DNA of 64,000 bases from Conexibacter sp. CPCC 205762 (GCF_030646155.1 NZ_JAUTDN010000022.1:21936-85935); one strand, 5' to 3'; positions 39,866 through 48,589 are shown, counted from the stretch's first letter. Program-made: numbers and translations. Notes: generated by a model not told the origin, from the sequence alone.

Positions 39866-41416
39866 TCAGTCCGCCGCCCACGCCGGCACCAGCTCGGCGA
39901 CGCGCTCGCGCAGCTCGCGCTTGAGCACCTTGCCGGACGGGTTGCGGGGCAGCTCGTCGAGCACGTAGACGGCCTTCGGGACCTTGAAGCCGCCCAGCCT
40001 CGTGCGGCAGTGCGCGACGACCGCCTCCGGGTCGAGGCCGTCGGCTCCGGCGACGAACGCGACCGGCACCTCGACCCACTGCTCGTGGGGCACGCCGATC
40101 ACCGCCGCCTCCATCACCTCCGGGACCGCGTCGACGACCGCCTCGATCTCCGACGAGGCGACGTTCTCGCCGCCGCTGCGGATCATGTCCTTCAGCCGGT
40201 CGAGCACGTACAGGTAGCCGTCCTCGTCGAAGCGGCCGACGTCGCCGGTGTGGAACCAGCCGCCGCGGAAGGCGCGCGCGGTCGCCTCGGGATCGTCGAG
40301 GTAGCCGTCGCAGACCTTCGGCCCGCGCACGACGATCTCGCCCGCGACGCCGGCCGGCAGCTCGCGGTCCTGCTCGTCGACGACGCGCACGTCGACGCCG
40401 TGCAGCGGCGTGCCGACCGAGCCCTGCTTCGTCAGCATGTGGTCCATGTCGAGGTAGGTGAGGCCGTTGCAGGTCTCGGTCATCCCGTAGCCCTCGATCA
40501 GGCGCGCGTTGGGGAAGGTCTCGACCGTCTCGTGGAAGAGCGCCGGCGTCACCTGGCTGAAGATCAGCCATCTGACCGAGCGGGTGTCGCGCAGCTGGTC
40601 GGGCGGCAGCCGCCGGATCAGCGTCAGCATCGTCGCGACCATCGCCATGCCGGTGATCCGCTCGCGCTCGATCGTGTTGAGGATCGTCTGCGCGTCGAAG
40701 CGCCGCAGCAGCACCATCGTCGCGCCGACCCACCAGGTCGTGTAGCCCGGGATGTCGAGCCCGCCGACGTGGTAGAGCGGGGCGAAGTTGAGGATCCGGT
40801 CGTCCTTCGTCAGCGCCAGCTCGGCGACCTGCGCGTGCATGTTCGCGTTGACGTTGCCGTGCGTCAGCCGCGCGCCCTTCGGCCGGCTGGTCGTGCCGGA
40901 GGTGTAGAGGACGCGCTGGAGGTCGCCGTCGCCGACGGCCGCGTCCGCGACGCGCTCGTCGGCGTGCAGCGCGATCAGCTGCGCGACGGTCGGCCAGGCG
41001 GGGCCGAGGTCGCCCTCCAGCGCGACGTTCAGCCGCAGCGCCGGCAGCCGCCCGGCGAGCGCGGCCGCCGTCTGCGCGAAGGCGCTCTCGCTCGCCAGCC
41101 CGTCGGCTCTGGCGTGGTCCAGCAGCCACTCCAGCTCCTGCTCGTGGAGGCGGTAGTTGAGCGGCACCATCACCGCGCCGAGCTTCGCCAGCGCGAGGCC
41201 GAGCAGCAGGTACTCGGGCAGGTTCATCGCCAGCACCGCGATCCGCGTGCCGCGGCCGACGCCGAGCGCCTGCAGGCCGGCGGCGAGCGCGTTGACGTCG
41301 TCGTCGAGCTGGGCGTACGTCCAGCGGCGCCGCTCGAAGACGAGCGCGTCGCGGTCGGCGTAGCGGTGGCGGGCCCACGTCAGCAGGCGGCTGAGGTTCG
41401 CCGTCGGGGCGCTCAT
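39866..41416 (-). CDS. AMP-forming acyl-CoA ligase 3 (ANL family)
   Basis: 516 residues from the ATG at 41416 (ATGA overlap with the nitroreductase stop). Motifs: LYTSGTTSRPKGARLTHGN, IEGYGMTETC, DRLKDMIRSGGENVASSEIEAVV and the Lys of NPSGKVLKREL. It is similar in build to ligase 4 (42108-43634), sharing the SGGENVAS(A/S)EIE hinge, so the two are probably paralogues with related substrates. It is the last gene of a four-gene unit behind operator 6. Confidence 0.9.
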   Translation of the reverse strand: MSAPTANLSRLLTWARHRYADRDALVFERRRWTYAQLDDDVNALAAGLQALGVGRGTRIAVLAMNLPEYLLLGLALAKLGAVMVPLNYRLHEQELEWLLDHARADGLASESAFAQTAAALAGRLPALRLNVALEGDLGPAWPTVAQLIALHADERVADAAVGDGDLQRVLYTSGTTSRPKGARLTHGNVNANMHAQVAELALTKDDRILNFAPLYHVGGLDIPGYTTWWVGATMVLLRRFDAQTILNTIERERITGMAMVATMLTLIRRLPPDQLRDTRSVRWLIFSQVTPALFHETVETFPNARLIEGYGMTETCNGLTYLDMDHMLTKQGSVGTPLHGVDVRVVDEQDRELPAGVAGEIVVRGPKVCDGYLDDPEATARAFRGGWFHTGDVGRFDEDGYLYVLDRLKDMIRSGGENVASSEIEAVVDAVPEVMEAAVIGVPHEQWVEVPVAFVAGADGLDPEAVVAHCRTRLGGFKVPKAVYVLDELPRNPSGKVLKRELRERVAELVPAWAAD

Positions 41417-42111
41417 CGCGTCTCCCACGGGCCGTCCCAGCCGACGACGGTCGCGGCCGGCGCGCGGCGCGCGGCCTTGAAGTCGAGCCCCTGCGTGTAG
41501 GCGACCGGCAGCAGCGCGACCTGCGTGAACGCGTCCGGCAGCGCGAGGATCCGCGCGACCTCCTGCTCATAGTGGAGGTGGATGCAGGTCAGCGCCGAGC
41601 CGAGCCCGCGCGAGCGCAGCGCCAGCTGCAGCGACCACAGCGCCGGATAGACCGAGCCGTAGAACATGCTCGCGAACGGCCCGCGGCCGGAGTCGGGGAC
41701 GCGCTCGACGGAGCCGACCAGCACCTGCGCCGGCACCTCGTGGAAGTGGTCGACGAGGTGCTGCGCGGAGACCATCGCGCGCTGCAGCGGCGCCGGCAGC
41801 TCGCGCGGCGGTTTGCCGGCGGCCTCGCGTCTGGCAGCCGAGATCCGCAGCGGCGTCAGCACGAACTCCTCGATCGCGCGGCGGTAGACGGACGCGACCG
41901 CGGCGCGCTTGTCGGCGTCCTCGATCACGACGAAGCGGGCCATCTCGCGGTTCTCGGCCATCGGCGCCTGCCGCGCGATCTCCAGGCAGCGCTCCAGCAC
42001 CGCTCTCGGGACCGGTCTCGCGAGGTCGAGCCGTCTGCGCACGGCGCGGGTCGTCGTCAGCACCTCGTCGACGTGCTCCAGCAGCGGGTCGGTCACGGCG
42101 GTCGCGCTCAT
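41413..42111 (-). CDS. Nitroreductase-family protein
   Basis: 232 residues, coupled on both sides by ATGA overlaps to acyl-CoA ligases. The TTTRAVRRRLDLARPVPRAVLERCLEIARQAPMAENREMARFVVIED start and the LALRSRGLGSALTCIHLHYEQEVARILALPD C-terminal block are the FMN-binding features of the nitroreductase fold. Members reduce nitro groups, quinones or enones, or cleave iodine or ring bonds. The R-R pair and the family's Gly-Leu-Gly loop are kept. Between two ligases it may reduce an unsaturated acyl-CoA. Confidence 0.85.
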   Translation of the reverse strand: MSATAVTDPLLEHVDEVLTTTRAVRRRLDLARPVPRAVLERCLEIARQAPMAENREMARFVVIEDADKRAAVASVYRRAIEEFVLTPLRISAARREAAGKPPRELPAPLQRAMVSAQHLVDHFHEVPAQVLVGSVERVPDSGRGPFASMFYGSVYPALWSLQLALRSRGLGSALTCIHLHYEQEVARILALPDAFTQVALLPVAYTQGLDFKAARRAPAATVVGWDGPWETR

Positions 42112-43634
42112 GCGGCCGCCTCCGCGCGCAGCTGCCGCTTCAGCACCTTGCCGGAGTCGTTGCGCGGCAGGCCGTCGACGAACGCGACGTGCTTGGGCAG
42201 CTTGAAGCGGGCGAGCTGCGCGCCGCAGTGGCGCACCAGCTCGGCCTCCGTCAGCGACGCGCCCGCGCGCAGCAGCACGAACGCCTTCGGCACCTCGTCC
42301 CACTTCGGGTCGGGGACGGCGACGACGGCGACCTCGGCGACGTCCGGGTGGTCGGCGATCACGCGCTCGATCTCGGCGCTGGCGACGTTCTCCCCGCCGG
42401 ACTTGATCATGTCGCCCTTGCGGTCGGCGAACCAGAGGAAGCCGTCGGCGTCGATCGAGGCCATGTCGCCGGAGTGGAACCAGCCGTCGCGCCAGGCGCT
42501 CGCGGTCGCCTCCGGGTCGCGCCAGTAGCCGGGCGAGACCTTCGGGCCGCGCACGACGATCTCGCCGACCTCGCCGGCCGGCAGCTCGTCGCCGTGCGGG
42601 CCGACGACGCGCAGGTCCATCAGCGGGAAGGGCGTCCCCTGCGAGCCGAGCTTGCTGCGCGAGTGGGCGGCGTCGAGGTAGCAGGCGCCGTTGGTCAGCT
42701 CCGTCATCCCGAACGTGTCGATCGAGCGGACGTGCGGGAACGTCTCCTGGAAGCGGCGGCGGACGACCGGCGGGACGCCGGCGAAGATCACGAACCGCAG
42801 CGCCGACAGGTCGAAGTCGGCGAGGTCGGGCATCGCGAGCACGTCGAGCAGGATCTGCGCCGCCAGCACCATCCCGGTGATCCGCTCGCGCGCGGCCAGC
42901 GCGACGATCTCGCGGCCGGCGTAGGTCGGCGACAGGACCATCGTGCCGCCGGCGGCGAGGATCGTGTGGCCGGGCGCCTCCAGGCCGGAGACGTGGAACA
43001 GCGGCGCCGACACGAGCGTGCGGTCCTGCGGCGTCAGCTCCAGCTCCAGCAGCTGGCCGAGGATGTTGTGCGTGACGTTCCCGTTGGTGTGGATCACGCC
43101 CTTCGGGTGCGAGGTCGTGCCCGAGGTGTAGAGGATCCGCTGCACGTCGTCGAGGCCCGTCTCGGCGTCGGGGACGGGATCGCCGCCGGCGGTCGCCTCC
43201 AGCAGCGCGCCGAGCGCGTGCCAGTGGCCGGGCGCGGTCGCGCCGTGCGTGATCGTCGTGCGCATCGCGCCGAGCGACTGGACCGCGCGCGCCTTCTCCT
43301 CGAACTCCTCGTCGACGATCAGCGTCGAGAGGCCGGAGTGCTCCACGATCCAGCCCAGCTCGCGCGCGTGCAGGCGCCAGTTGAGCGGCAGCATGATCGC
43401 GCCGATGCGCGCGAGCGCGTAGATCTCGATCACGTAGGTCGCGTGGTTGCGCGCGACGATCCCGACGACGTCGCCCGGCGCGACGCCGGCGCGCGCGAGC
43501 GCGCGGGCGTGATCGTCGACGGCCGCGTCGAGCTGGCGGTAGGTCCAGCGCCGGTCGCCGTCGACGAGCGCCTCCTGCGCGGCGCGCCGGATCGTCTGGC
43601 GGCGCAGGTGGCGGGCGAGGTTGGCCGTCGGCAT
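42108..43634 (-). CDS. AMP-forming acyl-CoA ligase 4 (ANL family)
   Basis: 508 residues. Motifs: LYTSGTTSHPKGVIHTNGN, IDTFGMTELTN, DRKGDMIKSGGENVASAEIERVI and the Lys of NDSGKVLKRQL. It has the LPLNWRLHARELGWIVEHS segment of medium-chain and aromatic acyl-CoA ligases. Overlaps the VOC gene upstream and the nitroreductase downstream by four bases each. Four different ligases in one regulon suggest either several substrate acids or successive reactivation of shortened products. Confidence 0.9.
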   Translation of the reverse strand: MPTANLARHLRRQTIRRAAQEALVDGDRRWTYRQLDAAVDDHARALARAGVAPGDVVGIVARNHATYVIEIYALARIGAIMLPLNWRLHARELGWIVEHSGLSTLIVDEEFEEKARAVQSLGAMRTTITHGATAPGHWHALGALLEATAGGDPVPDAETGLDDVQRILYTSGTTSHPKGVIHTNGNVTHNILGQLLELELTPQDRTLVSAPLFHVSGLEAPGHTILAAGGTMVLSPTYAGREIVALAARERITGMVLAAQILLDVLAMPDLADFDLSALRFVIFAGVPPVVRRRFQETFPHVRSIDTFGMTELTNGACYLDAAHSRSKLGSQGTPFPLMDLRVVGPHGDELPAGEVGEIVVRGPKVSPGYWRDPEATASAWRDGWFHSGDMASIDADGFLWFADRKGDMIKSGGENVASAEIERVIADHPDVAEVAVVAVPDPKWDEVPKAFVLLRAGASLTEAELVRHCGAQLARFKLPKHVAFVDGLPRNDSGKVLKRQLRAEAAA

Positions 43635-44155
43635 CAGGCCTGCTCCTGCGGCGCGCCGGCCGCTGCCGCCTGCTGCTCGCGGTAGGCCTTGACCTCCGCG
43701 CGGCTCGGCAGCGAGACGAACTCCAGCAGGTTGCCGTCGGGGTCGCGCGCGGCGAAGGCGTGGATGTGGCCGTAGTTCTCCAGCAGCACCCGTGCCGGCC
43801 GGTCGATGCACGTGCCGCCGTTGGCCTCGACCGCCGCGTGCAGCGCCTCCAGCTCCTCGCGCGGGACCTGGAAGCTGAGCAGGAAGGTGCCGAGCTGGAG
43901 GTGGCCGCTCGGCGGCGGCGCGCCCGGCCCGTCGTCCCATTGGATCAGCTCCAGCTGGCCGATCTGCGAGGGACCCTGCAGGTATTGGATACTTCCTGCG
44001 ATGTCGTCCGGCAGGGCGAGCGAGCGTGCCATCTCCGGCCCGCCGACGCGAGCGCTGAGCGTGCGGCGATAGCCGAGCGCCCGTTCGTAGAACGTCGCCG
44101 CGCGCTCCAGGTCGGAGACGCTCATCGCCACGTGGTGGACTTCGCTGACGGGCAC
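43634..44155 (-). CDS. VOC (glyoxalase-fold) family protein
   Basis: 173 residues with two half-modules: SEVHHVAMSVSDLERAATFYERALGYRRTL and HAFAARDPDGNLLEFVSLPSR. His residues in HHVAMSV and a Glu in the last strand are plausible metal ligands, as in methylmalonyl-CoA epimerase and extradiol dioxygenases. It leads the unit with ligases 4 and 3 and the nitroreductase. Its start lies about 18 bp from operator 6. Confidence 0.82.
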   Translation of the reverse strand: MPVSEVHHVAMSVSDLERAATFYERALGYRRTLSARVGGPEMARSLALPDDIAGSIQYLQGPSQIGQLELIQWDDGPGAPPPSGHLQLGTFLLSFQVPREELEALHAAVEANGGTCIDRPARVLLENYGHIHAFAARDPDGNLLEFVSLPSRAEVKAYREQQAAAAGAPQEQA

Positions 44156-44173
44156 CGATCTCTCTCCTCGCTA

Positions 44174-44191
44174 AAACCGACCAGTCGGTAT
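44174..44191. promoter_or_regulatory. TetR-type operator 6, upstream of the VOC/ligase unit
   Basis: AAACCGACCAGTCGGTAT, the nearest single site to the derived consensus, 18 bp before the VOC start on the minus strand. Confidence 0.78.
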
Positions 44192-44233
44192 GGCACCCTA
44201 ACGGGGCGTTGGCGACGGGTCAAGAGGAGCGCG

Positions 44234-44689
44234 TCAGGCAGCGTAGAAGCGGCCCAGCGACTCGGCCACACAGACCGGCTTGTCGGCGCCCTCGCGCTCG
44301 AAGCGCTGCTCGATCGTCGCCTGGACGCCGCCCGCGACCTCCTCGACGGCGACCAGCGTCGCGCGCATGCGGATGCGCGAGCCGACGGGGACCGGCGCCG
44401 GAAAGCGGACGCGGCCGTAGCCGTAGTTGACGCCGAAGGCGACGCCCTCGACGGCCAGCAGCTCGTCGAGGAAGCGCGGGCCGAGGCTGAGCGTCAGCAG
44501 CCCGTGGGCGATCGTCGCGCCGAACGGCGAGCCGGCCGCCCGCGCCGGGTCGACATGGATCCACTGGTGGTCGCCGGTCACCTGCGCGAAGGAGTCGATC
44601 TGCTCCTGCGTGACCGTGTGCCAGCCGCTGTGCCCGATCTCCTCGCCGGCGCTCGCGCGCAGGTCGTCGATTCCGTTGAAGGTGCGCAT
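44234..44689 (-). CDS. MaoC-like hot-dog hydratase
   Basis: 151 residues, a single hot-dog domain. The hydratase motif is visible in FAQVTGDHQWIHVDPARAAGSPFGATIAHG, with Asp and His in the catalytic positions and the HGLLTLSL loop. Such proteins hydrate enoyl-CoA with R stereochemistry, which suits the HSD17B4-like SDR in the same regulon. The ATG at 44689 is used; an in-frame ATG at 44713 falls inside operator 7. Confidence 0.87.
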   Translation of the reverse strand: MRTFNGIDDLRASAGEEIGHSGWHTVTQEQIDSFAQVTGDHQWIHVDPARAAGSPFGATIAHGLLTLSLGPRFLDELLAVEGVAFGVNYGYGRVRFPAPVPVGSRIRMRATLVAVEEVAGGVQATIEQRFEREGADKPVCVAESLGRFYAA

Positions 44690-44711
44690 GACGCGAGCAT
44701 ACCGTGACTTC

Positions 44712-44729
44712 ATACCAACCAGTCGTTAT
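44712..44729. promoter_or_regulatory. TetR-type operator 7, between MaoC and F420 reductase genes
   Basis: ATACCAACCAGTCGTTAT; the right end leads into TATGTT (44727-44732) for the plus-strand gene, and the left end reads TATGAA on the minus strand for the MaoC gene. Confidence 0.75.
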
Positions 44730-44760
44730 GTTTGTCCGCCCACCAGACAGGAGCAGCTGG

Positions 44761-45441
44761 ATGACCAACCCCACCGTCGCGATCGTCGGCGGGACCGGCG
44801 AGCTGGGCCACGGGCTCGCCCTCCGCCTCGCGGCCGCCGGCCTGCCCGTCGCGATCGGCTCGCGCAAGCCGGAGGCGGCGCAGACCGCCGCCGAGGCGGT
44901 CCTCGCCGCCGTGCCGGCCGCGGCCGTCAGCGCGCACGTCAACGCCGACGCGGTCGCCGCCGCGGAGGTCGTCTTCGTCTGCGTCCCGTTCGCGAGTCAG
45001 GCCGCGACCCTGAGAGGGCTGAGAGCGGCGCTGCGGCCGGGGACGGTCGTCGTCGACTGCACGGTCCCGCTGGCCGCCTCCGTCGGCGGCCGGCCGACGC
45101 GGATGCTCGGCGTCTGGCAGGGCTCGGCCGCCGAGCAGGCGCGCGACCTGCTGCCGGCCGAGATCGCGCTCGTCAGCGCCCTCCACACCGTCTCCGGCGC
45201 GAAGCTCGCCGACCTCGCCCGTCCGCTTGACCAGGACGTGCTCGTCTGCGGCGACGACGGCGCGGCGAAGGCGACCGTCGCCGCGCTGGTCGAGCGGATC
45301 GGCGGCCTGCGCGCCGTCGACTGCGGCCGGCTCGAGCAGGCCCGCATCGCCGAGTCGCTGACCGCGCTCCTGATCGGCGTCAACATCCGCCACAAGACGA
45401 CCGCCGGCATTCGCCTCACCGGCCTGCCGGAGCGCGGCTGA
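44761..45441 (+). CDS. npdG: NADPH-dependent F420 reductase, copy 2
   Basis: 226 residues from the ATG at 44761, behind AGGAGCAGCTGG. VAIVGGTGELGHGLALRL and IGSRKPE bind NADP; VGGRPTRMLGVWQGSAAEQARDLLP and IAESLTALLIGVNIRHKTTAGIRLTGL match copy 1 (9635-10306) closely. Because its promoter carries the cluster's TetR operator, this copy seems dedicated to reducing F420 for the LLM enzymes when the pathway is induced, while copy 1 sits beside the transhydrogenase. Confidence 0.9.
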   Translation: MTNPTVAIVGGTGELGHGLALRLAAAGLPVAIGSRKPEAAQTAAEAVLAAVPAAAVSAHVNADAVAAAEVVFVCVPFASQAATLRGLRAALRPGTVVVDCTVPLAASVGGRPTRMLGVWQGSAAEQARDLLPAEIALVSALHTVSGAKLADLARPLDQDVLVCGDDGAAKATVAALVERIGGLRAVDCGRLEQARIAESLTALLIGVNIRHKTTAGIRLTGLPERG

Positions 45442-45447
45442 ACGGCT

Positions 45448-47025
45448 TCAGCGCGCCAGCTGCGCGGTCGCGACCCAGCGGCGGCCGTCAGCGCCCCGCG
45501 CGATCGCGCGGACCGGGACGCGGGCGGCGGTGAGCGGGAGCAGGGCGCGGCCCGATCTCGGCAGCGCGCGCCAGCGGGCGCCGGTCTTCGTCTCGATCCG
45601 GACGGCGCGGAGGCCGCGGCCGTGGACGCTCGCTCTCACGCTCGCGCCGGTCCATCTCAGCTCCAGCGAGCGGCCGGCCGCGTCGCGGCGGACGATCAGC
45701 GCTCTGCGGCCGGGCACGACCACGCCGCCTTTGCAGCGCGGCAGCACCGCGATCCGCAGGCGTCTGGAGCCGAGCAGCGGGTGGCCGGTCAGCGAGCGGC
45801 CGCCGCAGCGGACGGGCGTGCTGCCGAGCAGCAGCGCGACGTCGCGCGGGCGTGCGGCGAAGCGGCCGCCGCTGGCGGGCGCGAGCAGCGTCGCGAAGCG
45901 GGCGCGGACGGTGCCGCTGGAGGCCGGCTCGGCGGTCGACGCGGCGGCCGCCTTCGCGCGGGCCGTGCCGGCCGCGCCGCTCGTGCCGCCGACGCACGCG
46001 CTCGTGCCCGGCGGGGAGACGATCGAGCTCTGGACGACGGTCGCGATCTGCGCGTAGTTGGTGAGCGTGTTGGGGGTGCCGAGCAGTGACGACAGCGTCG
46101 CCGAATGGACGACCGGGAAGGCGCCGCCGTCGACCGTCTGGAACGGCGCCGCGACGATCCGCTGGAGCGTCAGCGACCACGAGCTCTCGTTCAGGCCGCT
46201 CGCCTCGCCGACGACGCCGTCGTCGGGGAAGTAGTACGCCGGGACGGCCCAGCCGATCCACGACGGCAGCGAGACGTAGGTGCCGGCGATCGTCGTCACC
46301 GGGCAGCCGATCGTCTGCTGCGTGTTCCAGCCTGCGAGGTAGCTGCTCGACAGCTCCTTGACGGCGTCGTCGCCGAGGTTTCCGATCATCTGGTCGAGGA
46401 TCGGCAGCACCAGCTTGCAGATCTTCTGCTCGAAGCCGGTCGTGTCGCACTGGCCGTCGTGGACGTACTCGGCCAGGTCGGCCGCATAGGAGCCGGTGTG
46501 CGGCGTTCCGAGCGTCGTCAGCGACTGGACGGTCGGCGTCGGCCCGGACGCGGTCGCGTACTGCGTGATCGCCGAGCGCGACCAGAGGCCGCCGTCGGAG
46601 TGCCCGACCAGCTGGACGCTCGTGATCCCGTAGCTGGCGCGCAGGAAGGCGAGGAAGGTCAGCAGCGCCTGGCCGTTGGCGTCGACGTCGCCGTTGGAGT
46701 CGATCGTCGCCGTGCTCGGCGGCACCGGCTGGGCCGGCGCGACGCACGGCGCCGTCGTTCTGCCGTGGTTGCCGACCGGCGCGGTGAAGACCGCGTAGCC
46801 GGCCGCCCGCAGCAGCGCGGGCGCTCCCGTCGGCGCGTCCCACGTCGGCCCCTCCTGCCCGGCGCACTGCGGCGCCGAGGAGGTGAACGGCGTCGTCGTC
46901 GTGAAGCCGGAGACGAACACGACCGCGCTGCCGGCGGCCGGCGCCGCGACGGACAGCGACGGGACGGCGGCCGCGGCGAACACGGCCGCGACAAGACAGA
47001 CGAGGAGCTGACGGGTGGCGCGCAT
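45448..47025 (-). CDS. Secreted alpha/beta-hydrolase (lipase-like) with C-terminal domain
   Basis: 525 residues from the ATG at 47025; codons further upstream add a non-signal stretch. A signal peptide (about 1-27, ending VAAPA) precedes a hydrolase domain with VVFVSGF near the first strand, the nucleophile Ser143 in LVGHSDGGLWS and a TLGTPHTGS segment as in triacylglycerol lipases. About 150 C-terminal residues are Arg/Ala-rich beta structure, a surface-type domain that recurs in this organism's secreted proteins. It probably cleaves esters outside the cell. Its 3' end faces the F420 reductase gene. Confidence 0.75.
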   Translation of the reverse strand: MRATRQLLVCLVAAVFAAAAVPSLSVAAPAAGSAVVFVSGFTTTTPFTSSAPQCAGQEGPTWDAPTGAPALLRAAGYAVFTAPVGNHGRTTAPCVAPAQPVPPSTATIDSNGDVDANGQALLTFLAFLRASYGITSVQLVGHSDGGLWSRSAITQYATASGPTPTVQSLTTLGTPHTGSYAADLAEYVHDGQCDTTGFEQKICKLVLPILDQMIGNLGDDAVKELSSSYLAGWNTQQTIGCPVTTIAGTYVSLPSWIGWAVPAYYFPDDGVVGEASGLNESSWSLTLQRIVAAPFQTVDGGAFPVVHSATLSSLLGTPNTLTNYAQIATVVQSSIVSPPGTSACVGGTSGAAGTARAKAAAASTAEPASSGTVRARFATLLAPASGGRFAARPRDVALLLGSTPVRCGGRSLTGHPLLGSRRLRIAVLPRCKGGVVVPGRRALIVRRDAAGRSLELRWTGASVRASVHGRGLRAVRIETKTGARWRALPRSGRALLPLTAARVPVRAIARGADGRRWVATAQLAR

Positions 47026-47188
47026 CGGCAGCACGCTACGCAAACCGCGAGTCGCTGTCGACCCGTCTCCGGTCATCTGGCCCGGCGACCAATACAATCT
47101 GCGAAACTCCATTTGATAGAGCGACTGAACCGTGGCTCGCGACTCGTAGCCCCACGATGACCGGGAGATGGACTTGCAAGGAGAAGCG

Positions 47189-48589
47189 ATGCGTTCAGGC
47201 GGCCGATCGTCGTGGTCCGTCCGATTGGCTCATGTCCTCGTCGTCTGCGCAGCGCTGCTCGCTTTCGCGGCAGCCGGGTCCGCCAGAGCCGCCACCGTCC
47301 GGTCGCACGCCGTCGGCCCGCAGACCAAAGTAACGATCCAGCTCACGCGTCACGTCAAGCTCGTCGTGCCCAAGCACACCGTGGCGAGACGCGGGCGGAT
47401 CACCGTCGTGCTGCTCCCACGACACGCGGTCTCGGTGAGAATCTCTGTGCCGTGGCGGCAACGCATCCGAGTCGTCGCCCACGCGCATGGCCGAACGCAG
47501 TCCGCACTCCTCGGCGGGATCCTCTTCACGAAGAGCGCCGGCGGTGCGTCACGCTCTGCTCACGCGGCCCTCAATCTCAATCCCCTCGGCAACGTCTGCG
47601 TCAAGCTGGCGCTCGCGGTGGGTGCTGCCGCGATCGGAACCGGCCCGTTGGACCTCGGCATCGACGGAGCCACCGTCACCGGCTGCTTGATCCGGCAAGG
47701 CCTCACGCATCTGGGGCGAGCGGTCCTGTCGAGGATCGCGTCGGCGCTCGGACACGATTGCGCCGCTGCCCTGCTGAAGTCGGGGATCAACGACGTGACC
47801 TTCTTCCGGGTCCCCGAGTGCAACCGGCCTAAGGGGCCGACCGGCCCCAGCAACGGAACGCCGCTCGTGATAGCGACGCTGCCGAACAATCCCGTGCAGG
47901 GCATACCGCTCAGTCCCCCGTCGGTACCGTCACCGACCCCGCACCCTGCGCCGACGACGCCTGCACCCGCGCCCGCATCGCCACGTTTGTCTCCAGGTGA
48001 ATTCAGCGTCATGAACGCGGACGGCGGCATCTTCTGGCGCTCAGCGCCCGACTGGAATGCGGCCGTCGCCGTCGCCGGCAACGGCTTCTATCCCGGAACC
48101 GTGATCAGGATCAGCTGCTTCCAGTCGGGCACCGGGAACGTCCCCGGATCCGCGAACAGCATGTGGGAGCAAGCCAGCTGGGTCGGCGGCCCCGGTCGTG
48201 GCAGCGGTTGGATCAACGAGCACTTCATCAACGACGGAGTGGCGATCAACCAACCGACGCCCGGGGTACCGCCCTGCGCGGTGGCGGCACCTCCGCCGGC
48301 TGCGCAGACGTGGCCGGAGACCGTGGGCGGAGTCGCCCATACCTGGACGAACTACACCAACGCCGGCGGGACCGAAGGGCCTTCGATCGGAGCCGGTCAG
48401 ACCGTCGCGATCGCCTGCAAGCTGCAGGGTTTTCGCGTCGCGGACGGCAACACCTGGTGGTACCGGATCGCATCGCCGCCCTGGAACGGGAACTTCCACG
48501 TCTCGGCTGACGCGTTCTACAACAACGGCGCCACCTCGGGCAGCCTGCACGGAACTCCGTTCGTCGATCCGGCCGTGCGCGACTGCTGA
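47189..48589 (+). CDS. Secreted protein with duplicated C-terminal domains, unknown function
   Basis: 466 residues from the ATG at 47189 (AAGGAGAAGC site). A signal peptide ends near SARAAT. The middle holds a hydrophobic, cysteine-containing part (VCVKLALAVGAAAIGTG; also residues around HDCAAALLK and PECNRPK). A Pro/Thr-rich linker (about residues 230-270) leads to two beta-rich repeats (about 275-370 and 390-466), each with GxFxVxN/YTNAGG, a W-R/W-Y-R strand and paired cysteines, resembling SH3-like cell-wall modules. No catalytic motif was recognised. Probably a cell-surface or wall-binding protein. Confidence 0.7.
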   Translation: MRSGGRSSWSVRLAHVLVVCAALLAFAAAGSARAATVRSHAVGPQTKVTIQLTRHVKLVVPKHTVARRGRITVVLLPRHAVSVRISVPWRQRIRVVAHAHGRTQSALLGGILFTKSAGGASRSAHAALNLNPLGNVCVKLALAVGAAAIGTGPLDLGIDGATVTGCLIRQGLTHLGRAVLSRIASALGHDCAAALLKSGINDVTFFRVPECNRPKGPTGPSNGTPLVIATLPNNPVQGIPLSPPSVPSPTPHPAPTTPAPAPASPRLSPGEFSVMNADGGIFWRSAPDWNAAVAVAGNGFYPGTVIRISCFQSGTGNVPGSANSMWEQASWVGGPGRGSGWINEHFINDGVAINQPTPGVPPCAVAAPPPAAQTWPETVGGVAHTWTNYTNAGGTEGPSIGAGQTVAIACKLQGFRVADGNTWWYRIASPPWNGNFHVSADAFYNNGATSGSLHGTPFVDPAVRDC

